Source: Podaxis mareebaensis (Eukaryota; Basidiomycota; Agaricomycetes; Agaricales; Agaricaceae). From it: DNA of 64,000 bases. The notes beneath the pieces are model-generated. The model was not told the origin of the DNA. It ran no database searches and worked only from the letters and a program-made list of their open reading frames with translations. Of the stretch, positions 21,774 to 33,684 are shown piece after piece (the stretch's first letter is position 1; the number at the start of each line of letters is the position of its first letter). Where the stretch lies: NCBI GenBank assembly GCA_018524725.1, contig JAEUWP010000335.1, positions 1 through 64,000 of the forward strand, in the 5' to 3' direction. Position numbers and translations under genes: made by a program.

Positions 21774-22822
21774 ATGCCCTCCAAGTCTCCAGCTCAGGCT
21801 CTCTTGGAGAAAGCCGATAAGAAGGCCAACTCCTCCACAGGCTGGTTCTCCTCTGCGTCAACCAAGTTCGAGGAGGCGGGCGATCTCTATCAACAAGCCG
21901 CCAACAGCTTCAAGCTTGAGAAGCTCTTCAAGGAGGCAGGAGATGCTTTCGCGCGTGAAGCAGAGTGTCGAGAGAGATGCAATGAATCGAACGAGGCCGC
22001 TAACGCGTGGTGGAACGCAGCCAAAGCATACAAGAAAAGCCATCCCGATCGTAAGGATCATTGTTCTGCCCTCCCGGCGCTCTCAACCCGATATCCTGTT
22101 TCCAGTTGCTATCCAGGCTCTAACCCAAACAATTAATCACCTCACCAAGTCTGGCCGGTTCCGACAGGCAGCAGATCGCGAGAAGGAAATCGGCCAGATT
22201 TACCTTCAAGAGTTCCATGACCTTGGAAAGGCTTGTGACAGCTTCGTCAGAGCTGGTGAATGGTATTCCCAAGAGGATGCTGCAGCGTAAGTCCCTTTGT
22301 CAACTCACACTGTGTTGCGCTGATTTCAGAATCTAGAACGGCCAACGCCTGCTTCAAAGATGCGGCTGATCTCTTGGCCGAATTGGAGCAATATTCGCAA
22401 GCCATAGCTCGTTATGAACAGGTGGCGGATCATTCATTAACTTCCGCACTGACGAAATACAGCGTGAAGGAGTATTGGTTACGGGCAGGTCTTTGCGCAT
22501 TGGCAATGAACGTAAGCAACATGGATTAAATGAGGTTGGCGTGTCTCGGTCTGAACTCGAGTCATAGGATGTTGTGACTGTCAAACGTAATATGATGAAG
22601 TACGGGAATCAGGACACGACATTCCCTAGCACGCGGGAAGCCAAGTTCATTAACGTCCTGGCTGAAGCGGTAGAAGGTGGTGATGTGGAGGCGTTTACAG
22701 CTGCTGTTGTGGAGTTTGATTCGGTGACGAAACTGGACAACTGGAAAACGGCGATCCTGCTCAAGATCAAGCGGAAACTCGAGCAACCTGGTCCGGAATC
22801 CACTTGGGGTGGTTTAACTTAG
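21774..22822 (+). CDS. SEC17: Alpha-SNAP / Sec17
   Basis: Exons 21774-22050, 22106-22286, 22337-22511 and 22568-22822; 295 residues (yeast Sec17 is 292). It is the adaptor that recruits the Sec18/NSF ATPase to SNARE bundles and so recycles SNAREs after membrane fusion. Visible TPR-like helical repeats: ALLEKADKKANSSTGWFSS, KFEEAGDLYQQAANSFK, DLGKACDSFVRAGEWY and ARYEQVADHSL. The conserved C-terminal region (WKTAILLKIKRKLE then acidic/Gly tail) activates NSF. The acceptor at 22336 was preferred over a nearby earlier AG because the latter gives an immediate stop. Confidence 0.95.
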
Positions 22823-23072
22823 GTCTCTTTACTGTTATGATCTTGGATATTTGAATGAATTTTGTGGTTCTTGTTTGGCGCTTCCTTCCACATTGTGACG
22901 TCAAACAAATTGTAGCCACGTGAAATTGTCAGCTGGACGCTGTAACCATGTTATTTCGGCGTCTAGCGCTCCCAAAAATAGCGACAACTGATGTGAATAA
23001 TTTGACCACGTCGACATCCCTTGCGCTCTTATTCAATCACTACTCGTCCTCTGACGACCGGAAAGCCCAGAT

Positions 23073-24236
23073 ATGGACCTCCTTCCGGCTTTTCTTTTGC
23101 GTGTTCTTCATTTTCTTTACGCTCTCATTTCTCTCGCTCACTCGTTCTGGAAACGTCAAACACGGCCCCACCCGAAACCACTCCAATGTCCCCGTCAACG
23201 ACTGCCCAAGAACCTCGCACTTATATTTGTCGCGGATGTCAACATTCCCCCAGATGTTGTGGAGAAAACCATCCTCCAGAGTTTGCTTAATGCATTAGAG
23301 TGGTGTCGGATTGTTGGGATTCCAAAATTGACTGTTTACGAGGAACACGGTAAGGACGCAACCCACCAAATTTGGAATGGAGCTGACGCTGGAAACAGGA
23401 TTCCTTCTCCACCTAGAACCACGGATACGCGAAGTAATCTTCGGTCGAGATCATGAACCGCCTTCCAGTGATTCCGAAAATGAATATCGACCTCTTACAC
23501 CTCCCGCATCGGTTTACTCGGAGTCAAGGCAACTTTCTCCCCGCGACAGCATGACTGATATTACGACAGCCAACATCCTTCAAACTCCAATACAAGGGAA
23601 TACTAGCAGAAAGGTGTCTTTCTCCATAGGTGATAGTAATTTTCCAGTTGCGTTTCGATCCTAACACCATTCCAGGTCCCCCTGGTCGACCACCTGTCTC
23701 ATTGTGTCTTCTTTCTTCCAAGTCATCAAAAGTAACAATAGCAAATTTGGCCCGTTCACTTTACTTCATTCATAGACAAAAGCCCAAGAAAATGGGGCAG
23801 AGAAAAAAGAAGGCCTTTACCTTGACAGTTGACGCCGTGGACTCTTTTCTCGAGAGTATGCTACCCTTGGATCACTCAGTTCCCCTGGCGCTAACTATGA
23901 TAAAAGACAGTGAATTGTCATCACCAGACTTTATGATTATACATCCCATCAACCCCTTGCAATACAATCGGACACCGCTTGAACTCCATGGCTTTCCCCC
24001 TTGGCACATCCGTCTCACCGAAATCCAGTGAGCCAACAGCCTTTCGTTACACTTGATTACAATCAGGACCCTGATGATATCCAAGCCTGACACAGAATCA
24101 GGATCAGCCGCGAGCATGGCGGCATTGGCTGCGAAGCCGCTTGACCTATACTCCAAGTCCAACGACACTCGACGAAACCAGTTTTAGAGACGCATTAGAC
24201 CAATTTGCTGCAGCAGAGATGCGCTTCGGAAAGTAA
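23073..24236 (+). CDS. NUS1: NUS1-like subunit of dehydrodolichyl diphosphate synthase
   Basis: Exons 23073-23349, 23399-23629, 23676-24027 and 24086-24236; 336 residues. NUS1 pairs with a Rer2/Srt1-type subunit to make the dolichol precursor on the ER. A hydrophobic membrane helix lies at about residues 3-25. The cis-prenyltransferase fold follows: LPKNLALIFVADV, then LEWCRIVGIPKLTVYEEHG, SKVTIANLARSL, FMIIHPINPLQYNRTPLELHG (in two pieces) and FPPWHIRLTEI. The last splice restores WRHWLRSRL and the C-terminal EMRFGK, which carries the RxG motif needed for activity of the heteromeric enzyme. An alternative acceptor six codons upstream is rejected because it shifts frame and loses that motif. 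Confidence 0.9.
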
Positions 24237-24642
24237 CACATGACGTAGCACCTGGGAAGAATGTCAACAAATGTCATGGGCCACTGCTTCGCGAAGGCGC
24301 TTCTTGTGTGGTCAAGATGCCTTATCATTTGGGTTGCGGTGCTGAACCACTTTTGCGGTACCTCTTGGCTCCGTTTTCATTTGCGCCCTTTTCGGTCTCC
24401 ATGCTCATTCAGAAATGCGTGCATCTTGATATACGGTATTCACGGCTATTGTATGCCGCCATTTTTGTTACTGTTACATGTACGAGAGCGGCAAGTTGCC
24501 CCACAGCTGAATCATTTGTTGTTCAACAGAATCTCGGCAGTCCATCATTTCCGATCCGTCAGACCGAAGTATACATCTATATAAGTGATACCCCTGGATG
24601 GCACTGAGAAGCATCCCACACCAGACGTGCCCACGAGTGTCC
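24237..24642. other. Intergenic region upstream of the DUF2235 gene
   Basis: Contains the TATA box listed separately. Short open frames here lack any recognisable family feature. No gene supported. Confidence 0.4.
24578..24585 (+). promoter_or_regulatory. TATA box of the DUF2235 hydrolase gene
   Basis: TATATAAG. An ATG only 13 bp downstream (24598) is in frame with the gene, but would sit before the expected transcription start. This argues for the next in-frame ATG at 24643 as the true start. Confidence 0.55.
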
Positions 24643-27099
24643 ATGTCTTCAAATATGTCCGACTTAGCCAGGCCTCTTACCCCGCATTCTCTATCACGCA
24701 GCAGCTCCAGCAGATCGCCTCGTCGCGTGTCGACAGAACCAACATGCGAAGCCAGCAAGGAAGTACCAAGAACCCACGCGAAAAAGAGGATCATAGTTTG
24801 TTGTGACGGGTGAGTGCCTAACCGGTACTGATATTGAATATGGGCGTTCGGCGTATTGACCCTTCATGAAACTAGGACATGGCAAGATGGCATCTCAGAG
24901 CACCGCTCTAAGTTCTCTAACGTCCTTGTAAGCCTCCCTCCTCGCTACCCATCTCATCACGCTGACATCCTTTTCTGTCTGATTTCAGCGCTTGGCCAGA
25001 GCCATCAATCACGAAGATGAACGGCAAGACGCCTTAGGGTCTGATATCCCCGAAGGCTGTAAAAATCTACCCATTCAACAAATTGTTTATTACCAATCAG
25101 GTATCGGCACAGAGAACAATATCTGGTCCGAGTACGTCGAAGGTATGATGCTCCATTGGCGTCCATGCGACAGTCCTCCAAAAATATTGATGGCACATAT
25201 CGTTATACCCAGGTGCTACTGGCTGTTCATTGGGTAAGTGTGTACCTCATATTTGCTGTGTTGCTATTATTAACCGTCTAGTAGTTGATAAGGTCGAGGA
25301 TGCATATGCCTTCATTGCCCAGTACGTATCAGTTCTTGAGGGCGTCTTCATTATGATCGGGCATACTGACTAGTATGGAATAGTAACTATTGTCCAGGGG
25401 ACGATGTAAGTAACGTTATTTTGTCGTTGTACTCGCAGAGCTGATGGAAGAACCTCAGATTTATCTTTTCGGTTTCTCCAGGGTATGGAAACTACCATTG
25501 AGCGAACTCAATCTGCGTGCTCATTCTATCTAGGGAGCTTACACAGTCCGAATGGTGGCCATGATCATTGTATGCCTTCATCATTTACTTTTGTTCAGCC
25601 CTCAATTCAACTACTATTCAAGGGAGAAATTGGTGTTCTCGATCGGCAAGACATGGATCACTTCGCCTACATCTTTCTGAACCTACAACGACGCGGGACC
25701 GCAAAGGATCAGAAAGGTTTGCTTCTCATACACTCCAGCGCACAATAAACCACTTAACTTCATTTTAATAGAGCGAGAAGAGATTGAATCATATCTTTCT
25801 CTCTGGACGGATCCCAAATCAAAAGGGAAACAGCGCGTTGACGTCGATAAAGATGGCTTCACCATTAAGTATGCAAGTTCCATCTATCGGGATCGCTCTT
25901 CTGATTTGCTCTATGCAGATGTATCGGCGTCTGGGATACCGTCGGCGCTCTTGGCCTCCCAGATGAATTAGTCATCAAAAACCCCAAGAACGCGCTTTTC
26001 GGTTTTAATGACTCTGGAAAACTTGGGAGTCATATACAATACGCGTTCCAAGCTTTGGCTCTGGACGAGCGGAGAAAAGATTTTGTGAGCGCGACTTTCC
26101 TTGTCCTGAAAAAGAAAACCGCGGCTTAAATTGTGGCAGAACTGTAACAAACTTGAACAGACTGACGCAGGGCGCAAGAGAGGGCAAGTTTTGAAACAGG
26201 TAGGCGTATTCCGTAGGTTCCCGAGATCAAAAACGACTGATAGGACTTGAAACATTAGTGTTGGTTCGCAGGTACTGTTTTCCTTGTCGTATCTTGGGTA
26301 ATGGAGATTCTGACGTCGCCGCACGAAAAGGTTGTCACACAGACGTAAGTCCACCCTTGCTCTACCTCTACGCCATGCTTATTCGCTCATTTTCGGGACA
26401 GATTGGTGGAGGATATGCAAACCACGACCTTTCCGATATCACCTTATACTGGATGGCGGTTGGTGGTTCCAGTGTTAGTACAGGCAGGGGTACTGAGAAC
26501 TACGCAGGCGAATGTTGAATTAATGCTGGCTTTGGATCTCAAGTACTTTGAAGAGCATCTCGAACCGGTTGCAAAGTGGGGTGAACAAGAACCGCATGAG
26601 TAAGTTGAAGCACCCATTGAAACTGTCCGTCCATCTAACAAAGACTGCCGACAGCTCCGTCACTGGTATATTCACTCTCGCTCGTACCACCAAGCGAGCA
26701 TTCCCGACGAAGCCTAATGAGAAGACAAATGAATGTATCCACCCTTCCGTCCTCGAACAAATATCGTCGTATCCGAACCTGCAGCCGGTCATCCAAGCTC
26801 ACCCGGAGTTAGTTTGCAAACTCCAAGCACTCGAGGAACAGTTTAAGGCTATTTGGGAGAAGAAATATAATCCAGAGTCGCCCCGCGCACTGGAATACGC
26901 AGCCAGATTAGTCAAGGATCATGACTCGGGAATCTGGACTGTTGGATCGAGAATCAGCCGCGTTTTTAGTTGGTCTCTTAAGAGAAAGACTGTGGTTAAA
27001 TCTGAGGGCGGAAAAGTGCTGTCCGAACGAAGCAACGTCGGCGGCGTTGTTGTGAAGGCTGGCTTGCCTGTCACCCAAACACCCCCACCCATTCCTTAA
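24643..27099 (+). CDS. DUF2235 (Tle1-like) alpha/beta hydrolase domain protein
   Basis: Seventeen exons: 24643-24809, 24876-24927, 24989-25142, 25213-25233, 25285-25321, 25384-25405, 25459-25482, 25534-25569, 25623-25716, 25772-25868, 25919-26084, 26140-26199, 26259-26271, 26331-26344, 26402-26458, 26508-26599 and 26655-27099; 516 residues. DUF2235 covers the catalytic domain of bacterial type VI phospholipase Tle1 and many fungal proteins of unknown substrate. Seen: IIVCCDGTWQDG, the nucleophile elbow GFSRGAYTVR (Ser about 157), CIGVWDTVGALGLP with a candidate acid, and WFAGCHTDIGGGY with a candidate catalytic His. The triad therefore looks intact. Exons of 13 and 14 nt are needed to build WFAGCHTD. 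Fungal members are probably cytosolic hydrolases; the substrate is unknown. Confidence 0.88.
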
Positions 27100-27403
27100 A
27101 CTCATTCCCTTTGTTCGCCTCCCTTCAACCTTACCAATTTATGTATTATTTATATTGTATAACTTATATTACGCATTATCCTCCAGCGTATGTAGCCTCA
27201 TATCCTCCTCGCTGATTGGATTTCAATGCCTTTTCTGTTCTTGTCTGGGAGTGAGGGGTGCAGCATCCCGTTAATATGCACGTGGATCATCACATTCCAA
27301 TTCAGAACATGTGTTCTGTTGTGCTCTTGATTGACATCATTGTCATCCAACAACCCATTCTTTCATCTCCTACTCTTCACATCATCTCGATGTGTTCAGA
27401 AGC
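27100..27403. other. Intergenic region between the hydrolase and multi-pass membrane protein genes
   Basis: AT-rich 3' flank (27140-27175) followed by the promoter of the next gene. No gene recognised. Confidence 0.4.
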
Positions 27404-30400
27404 ATGCCGACATCAGTGAAGGATCTTGTGCGGTTGTACGAGTCCTTGCCGACGAAACTCTCGGATAGTCCGGCTGATGCAGAGACCTCAACTGAATACG
27501 GAAATGAAACTCCTACATCCGTCGACACCAAGACCAGTGTCTCGGTCACAAGGCCAGCTCGTTTCTTGCATCACTCGCCGAATAACAAGCAAGATTGTGG
27601 CCGAACTATTACCAGACGCCCACCTTGGACATTCTCTCCTGTGACGCCCGATTCCACTTCGACAACGTTTAAAGGGGCTTTAGTCAATACGTCGTCAACG
27701 ACTGTGAATAGCTCCGAGTCTTCTTTCCCATCCAACCCGGACGGCATACCGCCTTCTTCGCATGATACCCCATGGTCACAGTTACGATATACCCGATTTA
27801 CCAATACCAAAGTCAAGCTCGACAGCCAGAGAGGAGACGAGGAGTTCCTTTTGCATCATACATACCCTCCTTCCTCTACACATAACAAGACTGCCCACAC
27901 TGATGGACATACGCCTGTACCCGCGACGACACTATTTGCGCGCAAGGCAGCACCGCTATATTTGCCCCATCTTGACAGCTATTTGTCCAAACTACCTCGA
28001 CCGCCTTTCGCGCAGACGCAAACAGAAGGTCTGCTGGAAAAGTCCATGTTCAGGCCGATGAAACAGCTAGAGAAATTTGGCAAGTCGCTTGACGACTTAG
28101 AGGTGAACTCAGTACCTGCTCCGTTCTGGCGGAATAGAAAGACGATTCTCGGATCTGCGATAAACGGCATAATTGGAGTCCTAGTTCGTGTAATCTTTTG
28201 CTTAACACTCCAACTTCTAACTGCTTGGGCACATAGGGATCTAGTGCTTTGGCACCTTTCTATAGCCTGCAAGGGGTTTTCAACACAATTCAAATCTTCG
28301 CGTTGATACTGAGCACGATTGGTAAGGCGAAGGATGAGTGAATTTTCGATTACGTGCCAATTCACCGATTTGCAGTGCCCGTGAGCGGGAGAAATCTTGA
28401 AGACAAATGGCGGAAACTGTTCCTAGGCACAATGTGAGTGCGAGCACAGTTTTGACTTCTCGCCAAGTTGACTGAATCACTTCAGTCCAAACGTCCTTGC
28501 GCTGAACTTCGCTTCTGTTCTCACACAATCTTTAATCTTTCTTCTCATCTTCATGGCGATCGCTTTCGCATTGCTCTATTATTTCTATCGTGCCAGAATC
28601 CGTTGCGATCGATACAACACAGTTGAAGGCCTGCAACAAACCGAAGCTGAAGGTAGTCGGTGGGGTCTTGTGATCGTCACCTTTTTGCTCACAGTCATAT
28701 ATCTGCCGATGAGTACCATGGCTGTTCATGTCCTCGTATGGTCACAGGATCTGTGGGTCGTACCCAATCCATACATCAATGCCACCTCCTTTCCACCTGA
28801 TATCCCTCCTCTGGGTCCTCCTAATGAATTCAAGGATCCCTTAGATTTTTGCTGGACTACCACAATGAAACGCAACGAAGTCAATTACGCGCCCGTTATC
28901 ATCATTCTTTCCGTGGTCATCTTCGCTTTTGTAGGTGGTTATTCCCTGAAGGTTTAGAGCGTACTTGTGACCTCTCACTAGTTAACCATCTGGTATCCAA
29001 TCTTGTTGCGCCGGGTGATACAACAATCAGTGCCAAAGGTCGATGCCTTTACTGAACTTGGACGTCCGAGGCGGAATCGGGACATGGACAGTGAATACCA
29101 CCGTTTGCTTTCACGAGACACGAATCCTTTCGCATTCCTCTACAGTGGTAGGTAGCCCCACGATTGTCTTCATACTCTACCGATACTTCCAATGTCCAGC
29201 ATTTCGCCGTGGCTGGGGAGCTTACGAATCCACCTATCTCTTTGCCAAGCTCAGCACTTTGGTCATCATCGCGGTCATCGACTCGGATAACTGCCTATTT
29301 CGTTCTCATTCGCGGACCTTAATACCTGTCATTCGCCAAATTCTGTTATTGTTATCCACTATTGCGTTCTTCATTGCCCAGTGTATATTTGCACCCTTCT
29401 TGGACCCTGTCAACAACGCCAGTGAATGGACCTCACGACTTAACTACGTAACAACATCTACAACTGCCTTATTAATTGCGCTGGATGTACCAGGAAGAGA
29501 TATCATTGAAACCTACGTTTTATATAGGTGGGTGGTCTTTCCCCTTCGTTCAACATCACATATTGCTGACGGTAGCCTTTGGCAGTATTTATATTGTGAC
29601 ATATGGACTCAGCTTCTGTGGGTTGGGCGTCTGGCTGGCTATATGTTATTCCAATATTCATTCGCCCCATAGATTTTTCTGCGATCAACACCGGGATATT
29701 GCAACGCCTGGTTAAAAGTATGCCTACCTGCTATAATTCCTAGTGCGCTCATACCAACCTACTCAGGGCTTGCCCGTCGCATTGATTTCAGTGAGTGTGT
29801 CTAATGAAGTAAACTCCCCTCGATGTCTTAACTATGCTCTTCTCAGGTATTGATGTATTTTCACCTCGGTATGGTGAATCCATCTTCCTCTTATCACGAC
29901 AGTTGACATGGTTCACAGCTTGGACGTATCTGCATCGTCTGTGCACTTAAAGCGACGCATCTGGCAGGAAGCTATTTCCGCACTCTTATTCACCGATTCC
30001 GAGACTCGCATACTCGAAAAGCAAGCAATGGTTTATGCTCAGGCTCGTAACTCCGAATATCCACCCTATCTGCTTGAGTTTTCAGGGTCCCCAGGAGAAC
30101 GACACGCCGAAAATATTAAGGTCAGTCAGACCGTTGTATCTAGCTCGGGAATCGACTCGAGGGCATTCGCTCCGTTATTAGATTCTTCGCGAAGTTGGGT
30201 CTTCAGCGTACGCCAGAGCTGTGGGCCTATTGTCTGGTCCGGATGGCGAATGGTATCGGTACTTGGAAAGTGAGATACAACAACATCACGTTGGCCCGGA
30301 TTGTTATTGGAAGGATCCGAGACAACCTAACGTCCGTGACCGTAACAACTTCTTTGGAAACGCCTGGTGGATCCCTTTCCCTCCGACCCTTGTACGTGTT

Positions 30401-31876
30401 GTATATGGTTCGTGATGGTGTACTCACAGAGTTGCGCAGGTTATCCGGTATGATGATGGACGTACTTCAGTTTTGCAAGATGCCCTGGATTTAGAAACAT
30501 ATATCGCCCAGAATACAGATGCAGACATTCAAAAACGCAAATATGTCAGGGTGTCGCTGAGAGCGGTGGAGAACCAGATGGTGACATGGCCCTACGATCA
30601 CCTCAAGGTTAGGTTTTCCTTACTAATGTATGAACCTTCGGCTCACTTTACTATAGTCTGTTGGCCAACAGTCATTCTGGTGTTGCAGGCGGCAACAATA
30701 CACAGCTCGGACGTCAGTACACTTCCGGTATGGTAGGCTCCGGATCAGACGTCGGGGTAAATTGAGTTGGGAGGGGATTGAAATAGGAAGTGGGTTTGAA
30801 GTTGAGTTGGAGTATACCAGCGGAATCAAGATATCCGGGGAAGGGATAGGCCTCACCGAAGACTTTGATCTGACACCCGCCTTAGCCCGTTTTCTGGAGC
30901 TCAATCAGGATCAGATTCGACTCAGGACCCAGATTATCGAGGAAAAGTTGTTCAACTACAGACGTTTTCATCGGAGAGAGAGTCGATGGAAGGAACGAGC
31001 CCTCTCATATGGCTTCTTGATTCATGTCTATGACCGCCCCTGCCCAGATCCAAACCCCTCGAATGAGCCCGAGCGTGACCCTCGTATCAAACGTCTGTTG
31101 AAGGAAAATGGATCTGTGTTCGCAGATACTTTTTCGCGGTATCAGACCGCTGCGCAGTGCGAAGCCTCAGCATGGTGGTATATCTTCTGGGTCAGTCATC
31201 AGGCTCCTCATCTCCAGTTTCGGCTGATAGCTTTTTTGCCAGGATGATTTCTGGAGGAGGAATCACGACACCATCTCCGCTCTGTCAAAATATGCCTCAG
31301 ATTTCAATCCCCACTACCCAACTTCGGTTGCGTATACCCCTCTCCCCCGTCCCGTCCTGGAAGGTTTTCTTGCCCAGAGAGGTCTCTTCAATCAGAGACC
31401 GAAGTGGAATGATTGGATCCACCATGGTTTTCTTAACAAGATTTATCTAAGGTTGAATGAGACGATATTCACGCCCGCGACTGGAAAAGTGAGTCGGTTC
31501 GTGAGGGTAAAAAGACAATAACTGACGAAAGTAGTCAATCATGTTCCACCTTGGCCATGGATCGAAAGAACTGGACATGAACCAAGTCGACATTGCCACC
31601 CGTGCTGGATCGTCAACTTTGGGAACAGGGGCGGGAACGGACCATGATATCTCGTGGATTAGAACTCGGCCTGTTTACAGATGGGAGGGGATCTTAACCG
31701 ACCCTCTGCGTAATGGAGACGGACAAAAGACTTGGTTGTCCAAGTTTGGAGCATGGCTCGGGCTGACGCCTGTTTGGAGGGGTCCAGAGTCGACTAGCGG
31801 CCTGGCTGTGGATGTTATTTTGGACCAGAATGGGAGATATGTACCATTAGGTAGTGTTTCGAATGACAAGGCTTAG
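27404..31876 (+). CDS. Large multi-pass membrane protein of unknown function
   Basis: Proposed exons 27404-28183, 28237-28321, 28376-28433, 28486-28930, 28982-29147, 29200-29527, 29586-29617, 29673-29717, 29767-29790, 29847-29873, 29903-30120, 30182-30391, 30440-30607, 30657-31190, 31243-31488 and 31535-31876; about 1,235 residues. I do not recognise the family. The first ~250 residues are Ser/Thr/Pro-rich and probably cytosolic. Six to eight hydrophobic spans follow (for example FLLIFMAIAFALLYYF, VIIILSVVIFAF, QILLLLSTIAFFIAQ). The last ~550 residues are soluble and charged, with motifs such as GPDGEWYRYLESE and KWNDWIHHGFLNKIYLRL. The junction at 29874-29902 is doubtful: either a 29-nt intron or a one-base frameshift (see findings). 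The architecture suggests a channel or sensor, but this is inference. Confidence 0.7.
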
Positions 31877-32008
31877 GGTGAGAGGATGCTTGTTGCCTTC
31901 GAGTGACGTCATGTGCTTGGTATCAACCACGGATGCAAAGTCAAGATCTACGATCTCATAAAAACATATTGCACCTGGGTCAATTGCCAGTAACTACTAA
32001 TCGGTATC

Positions 32009-33479
32009 ATGCCCAGGCGACCACGTCCAAACCATCGTGCACCACCTCGCGGCAAGGGAGCCTTGCCTCAGAGGCGCAAGCAGATACCACCCACAAATAC
32101 AGCACAAAAGACTCTAAAATCTCCTGTCGCAAACATACACGAAGACAGTAGTGCGGACGAGGACCGTTATTCTGACCAAGAAATTGAAGGGGAGGGAGAA
32201 ACGTCTGATAGTGAGGATGAAAGTGGGGACGTAGAAGGGGACGATGAAGATGCAGATGCCCCGCGCGTTTCGCAATGGATTGACGAAGACGAGTTTGAGC
32301 GGGTGGACGGGGAGGCAAGTGAGGAAGACAGGGACGAGGAAGAAGAACCAGAAGCTAGTCCATCGCAGTTGGTACTTCGCCATTATAGCTATATGGTGAT
32401 ACACTACTAATACTGCTCTCGCTAGAGAAAGCTTCGAAATAGTACGTTTTCGAGTCATCAACATTGGACCAATTGATTCATTTCGTCAGACCTCTCAAAT
32501 CTCCCGTTTGGTGCGCTGCGGAAAGCGCAGTATGCTCTCAGCCATGCAGAAGCTGTGAGTGACTCAGAGGACGATGACGACAACCACCACGCAGGTTCTG
32601 AAGGCGACGACGCACCAGCCACCCAGTCGAGTAGAGGGCAGACGGGGGCGGAATGGAGTACGAAACCTCACAAGGACATCCCAAAAAGGTCCAACAAACA
32701 CGCGTGGGTACCACCTGGCAAAGTGGACATGAGCTACGCTCATTAATATACAGACCGATGGAAATAACGTCGAAGAAGCCTGTTACGCGACTGCGGCAAG
32801 TTGTCGAGGTGAAAAAGGTCGTAAGTACTTTCCTCGCCCTCCTTGAGCTTCACTGATCTGTGGCAAGGAACCGCGAGATCCGCGATTCTTGTCTGTTGCA
32901 GGGGAGTTCAAGGCAGACAAATTTCAACAAAATTATGGTTTCCTCACGGAAATTCACAACAATGAGCTGAAGACATTACGAGACAATCTCAAGCGTGCGA
33001 GGAAGATGTTAGACAATGCACCACGGCATCTTCGGGCCGACTATGAAGCAGAAGTGCAAAGATTAGAATTAGCAGTGAAGAGGACAGAAAGTATTGTGAA
33101 CAAGGAGCGTATGGATAGGATTCAGCAAGAGGCCCTGCGGAAAGTCTCGAAGGACGAAAGGGAAAAGCGGAAGGAAGGAAAGGGTAACTGGTACCTCAAA
33201 AAATGTAAGTGGCTCTATGGACTTTGTGAAATCCCCCGTTGATATTGGTGGATTATAGCGGAGAAACGAGAGCTAGTGACCCGCGCAAGGTACGAGGCTC
33301 TCGCTGCGGAAGGAGGCAGACGAGCGGTGAAGAAGGCGATTGAGAAGAGACAAAAGAAGATCAGCCAGAAAGAGAAGAAATCTCGCCCGTTTCCGAAGAG
33401 TGGGCCGCCGAACGAGGAAACACGGAAACGGAGTGCTGGTGAGGATTCTGCAGCACGAAAACGACGGAGAGTAGGATAG
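32009..33479 (+). CDS. RRP36: RRP36-like ribosome biogenesis protein
   Basis: Exons 32009-32371, 32426-32441, 32490-32703, 32754-32820, 32868-33204 and 33259-33479; 405 residues. Rrp36 is an SSU-processome component needed for early pre-rRNA cleavages. The acidic, low-complexity N-terminus is followed by NLSNLPFGALRKAQ, then APMEITSKKPVTRLRQ, the diagnostic EPRDPRFLSVAGEF and helical blocks (YGFLTEIHNNELK, LELAVKRTES). The C-terminus is strongly basic, with KAIEKRQKKISQKEKK and RKRRRVG, as expected for a nucleolar protein. The 16-nt second exon restores phase before NLSNLPFG. Confidence 0.9.
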
Positions 33480-33684
33480 AATAGAAAATCTGTGTTATTT
33501 TTGGCAAGCAGCTGACAATGCCAAGCCAATCAACATTGAGGGATTTATGTACGAACAAATTGTTGATTTTATTTCTGGTACATTAGACCCGTCATGTCAC
33601 CATCATCTTCTCCTTCTACCTCCACTCCATGAACGTCCTGCCCAGTGCAGCCCTTGATCCTCGTTACTGCAGAGTCTCCTGGCC

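Noticed and set aside
30392..30439. 39-nt intron starting at GTATATGG (30401)
   Set aside because: A donor at GTACGT nine bases upstream gives a 48-nt intron in the same phase and fits the genome's intron sizes better.
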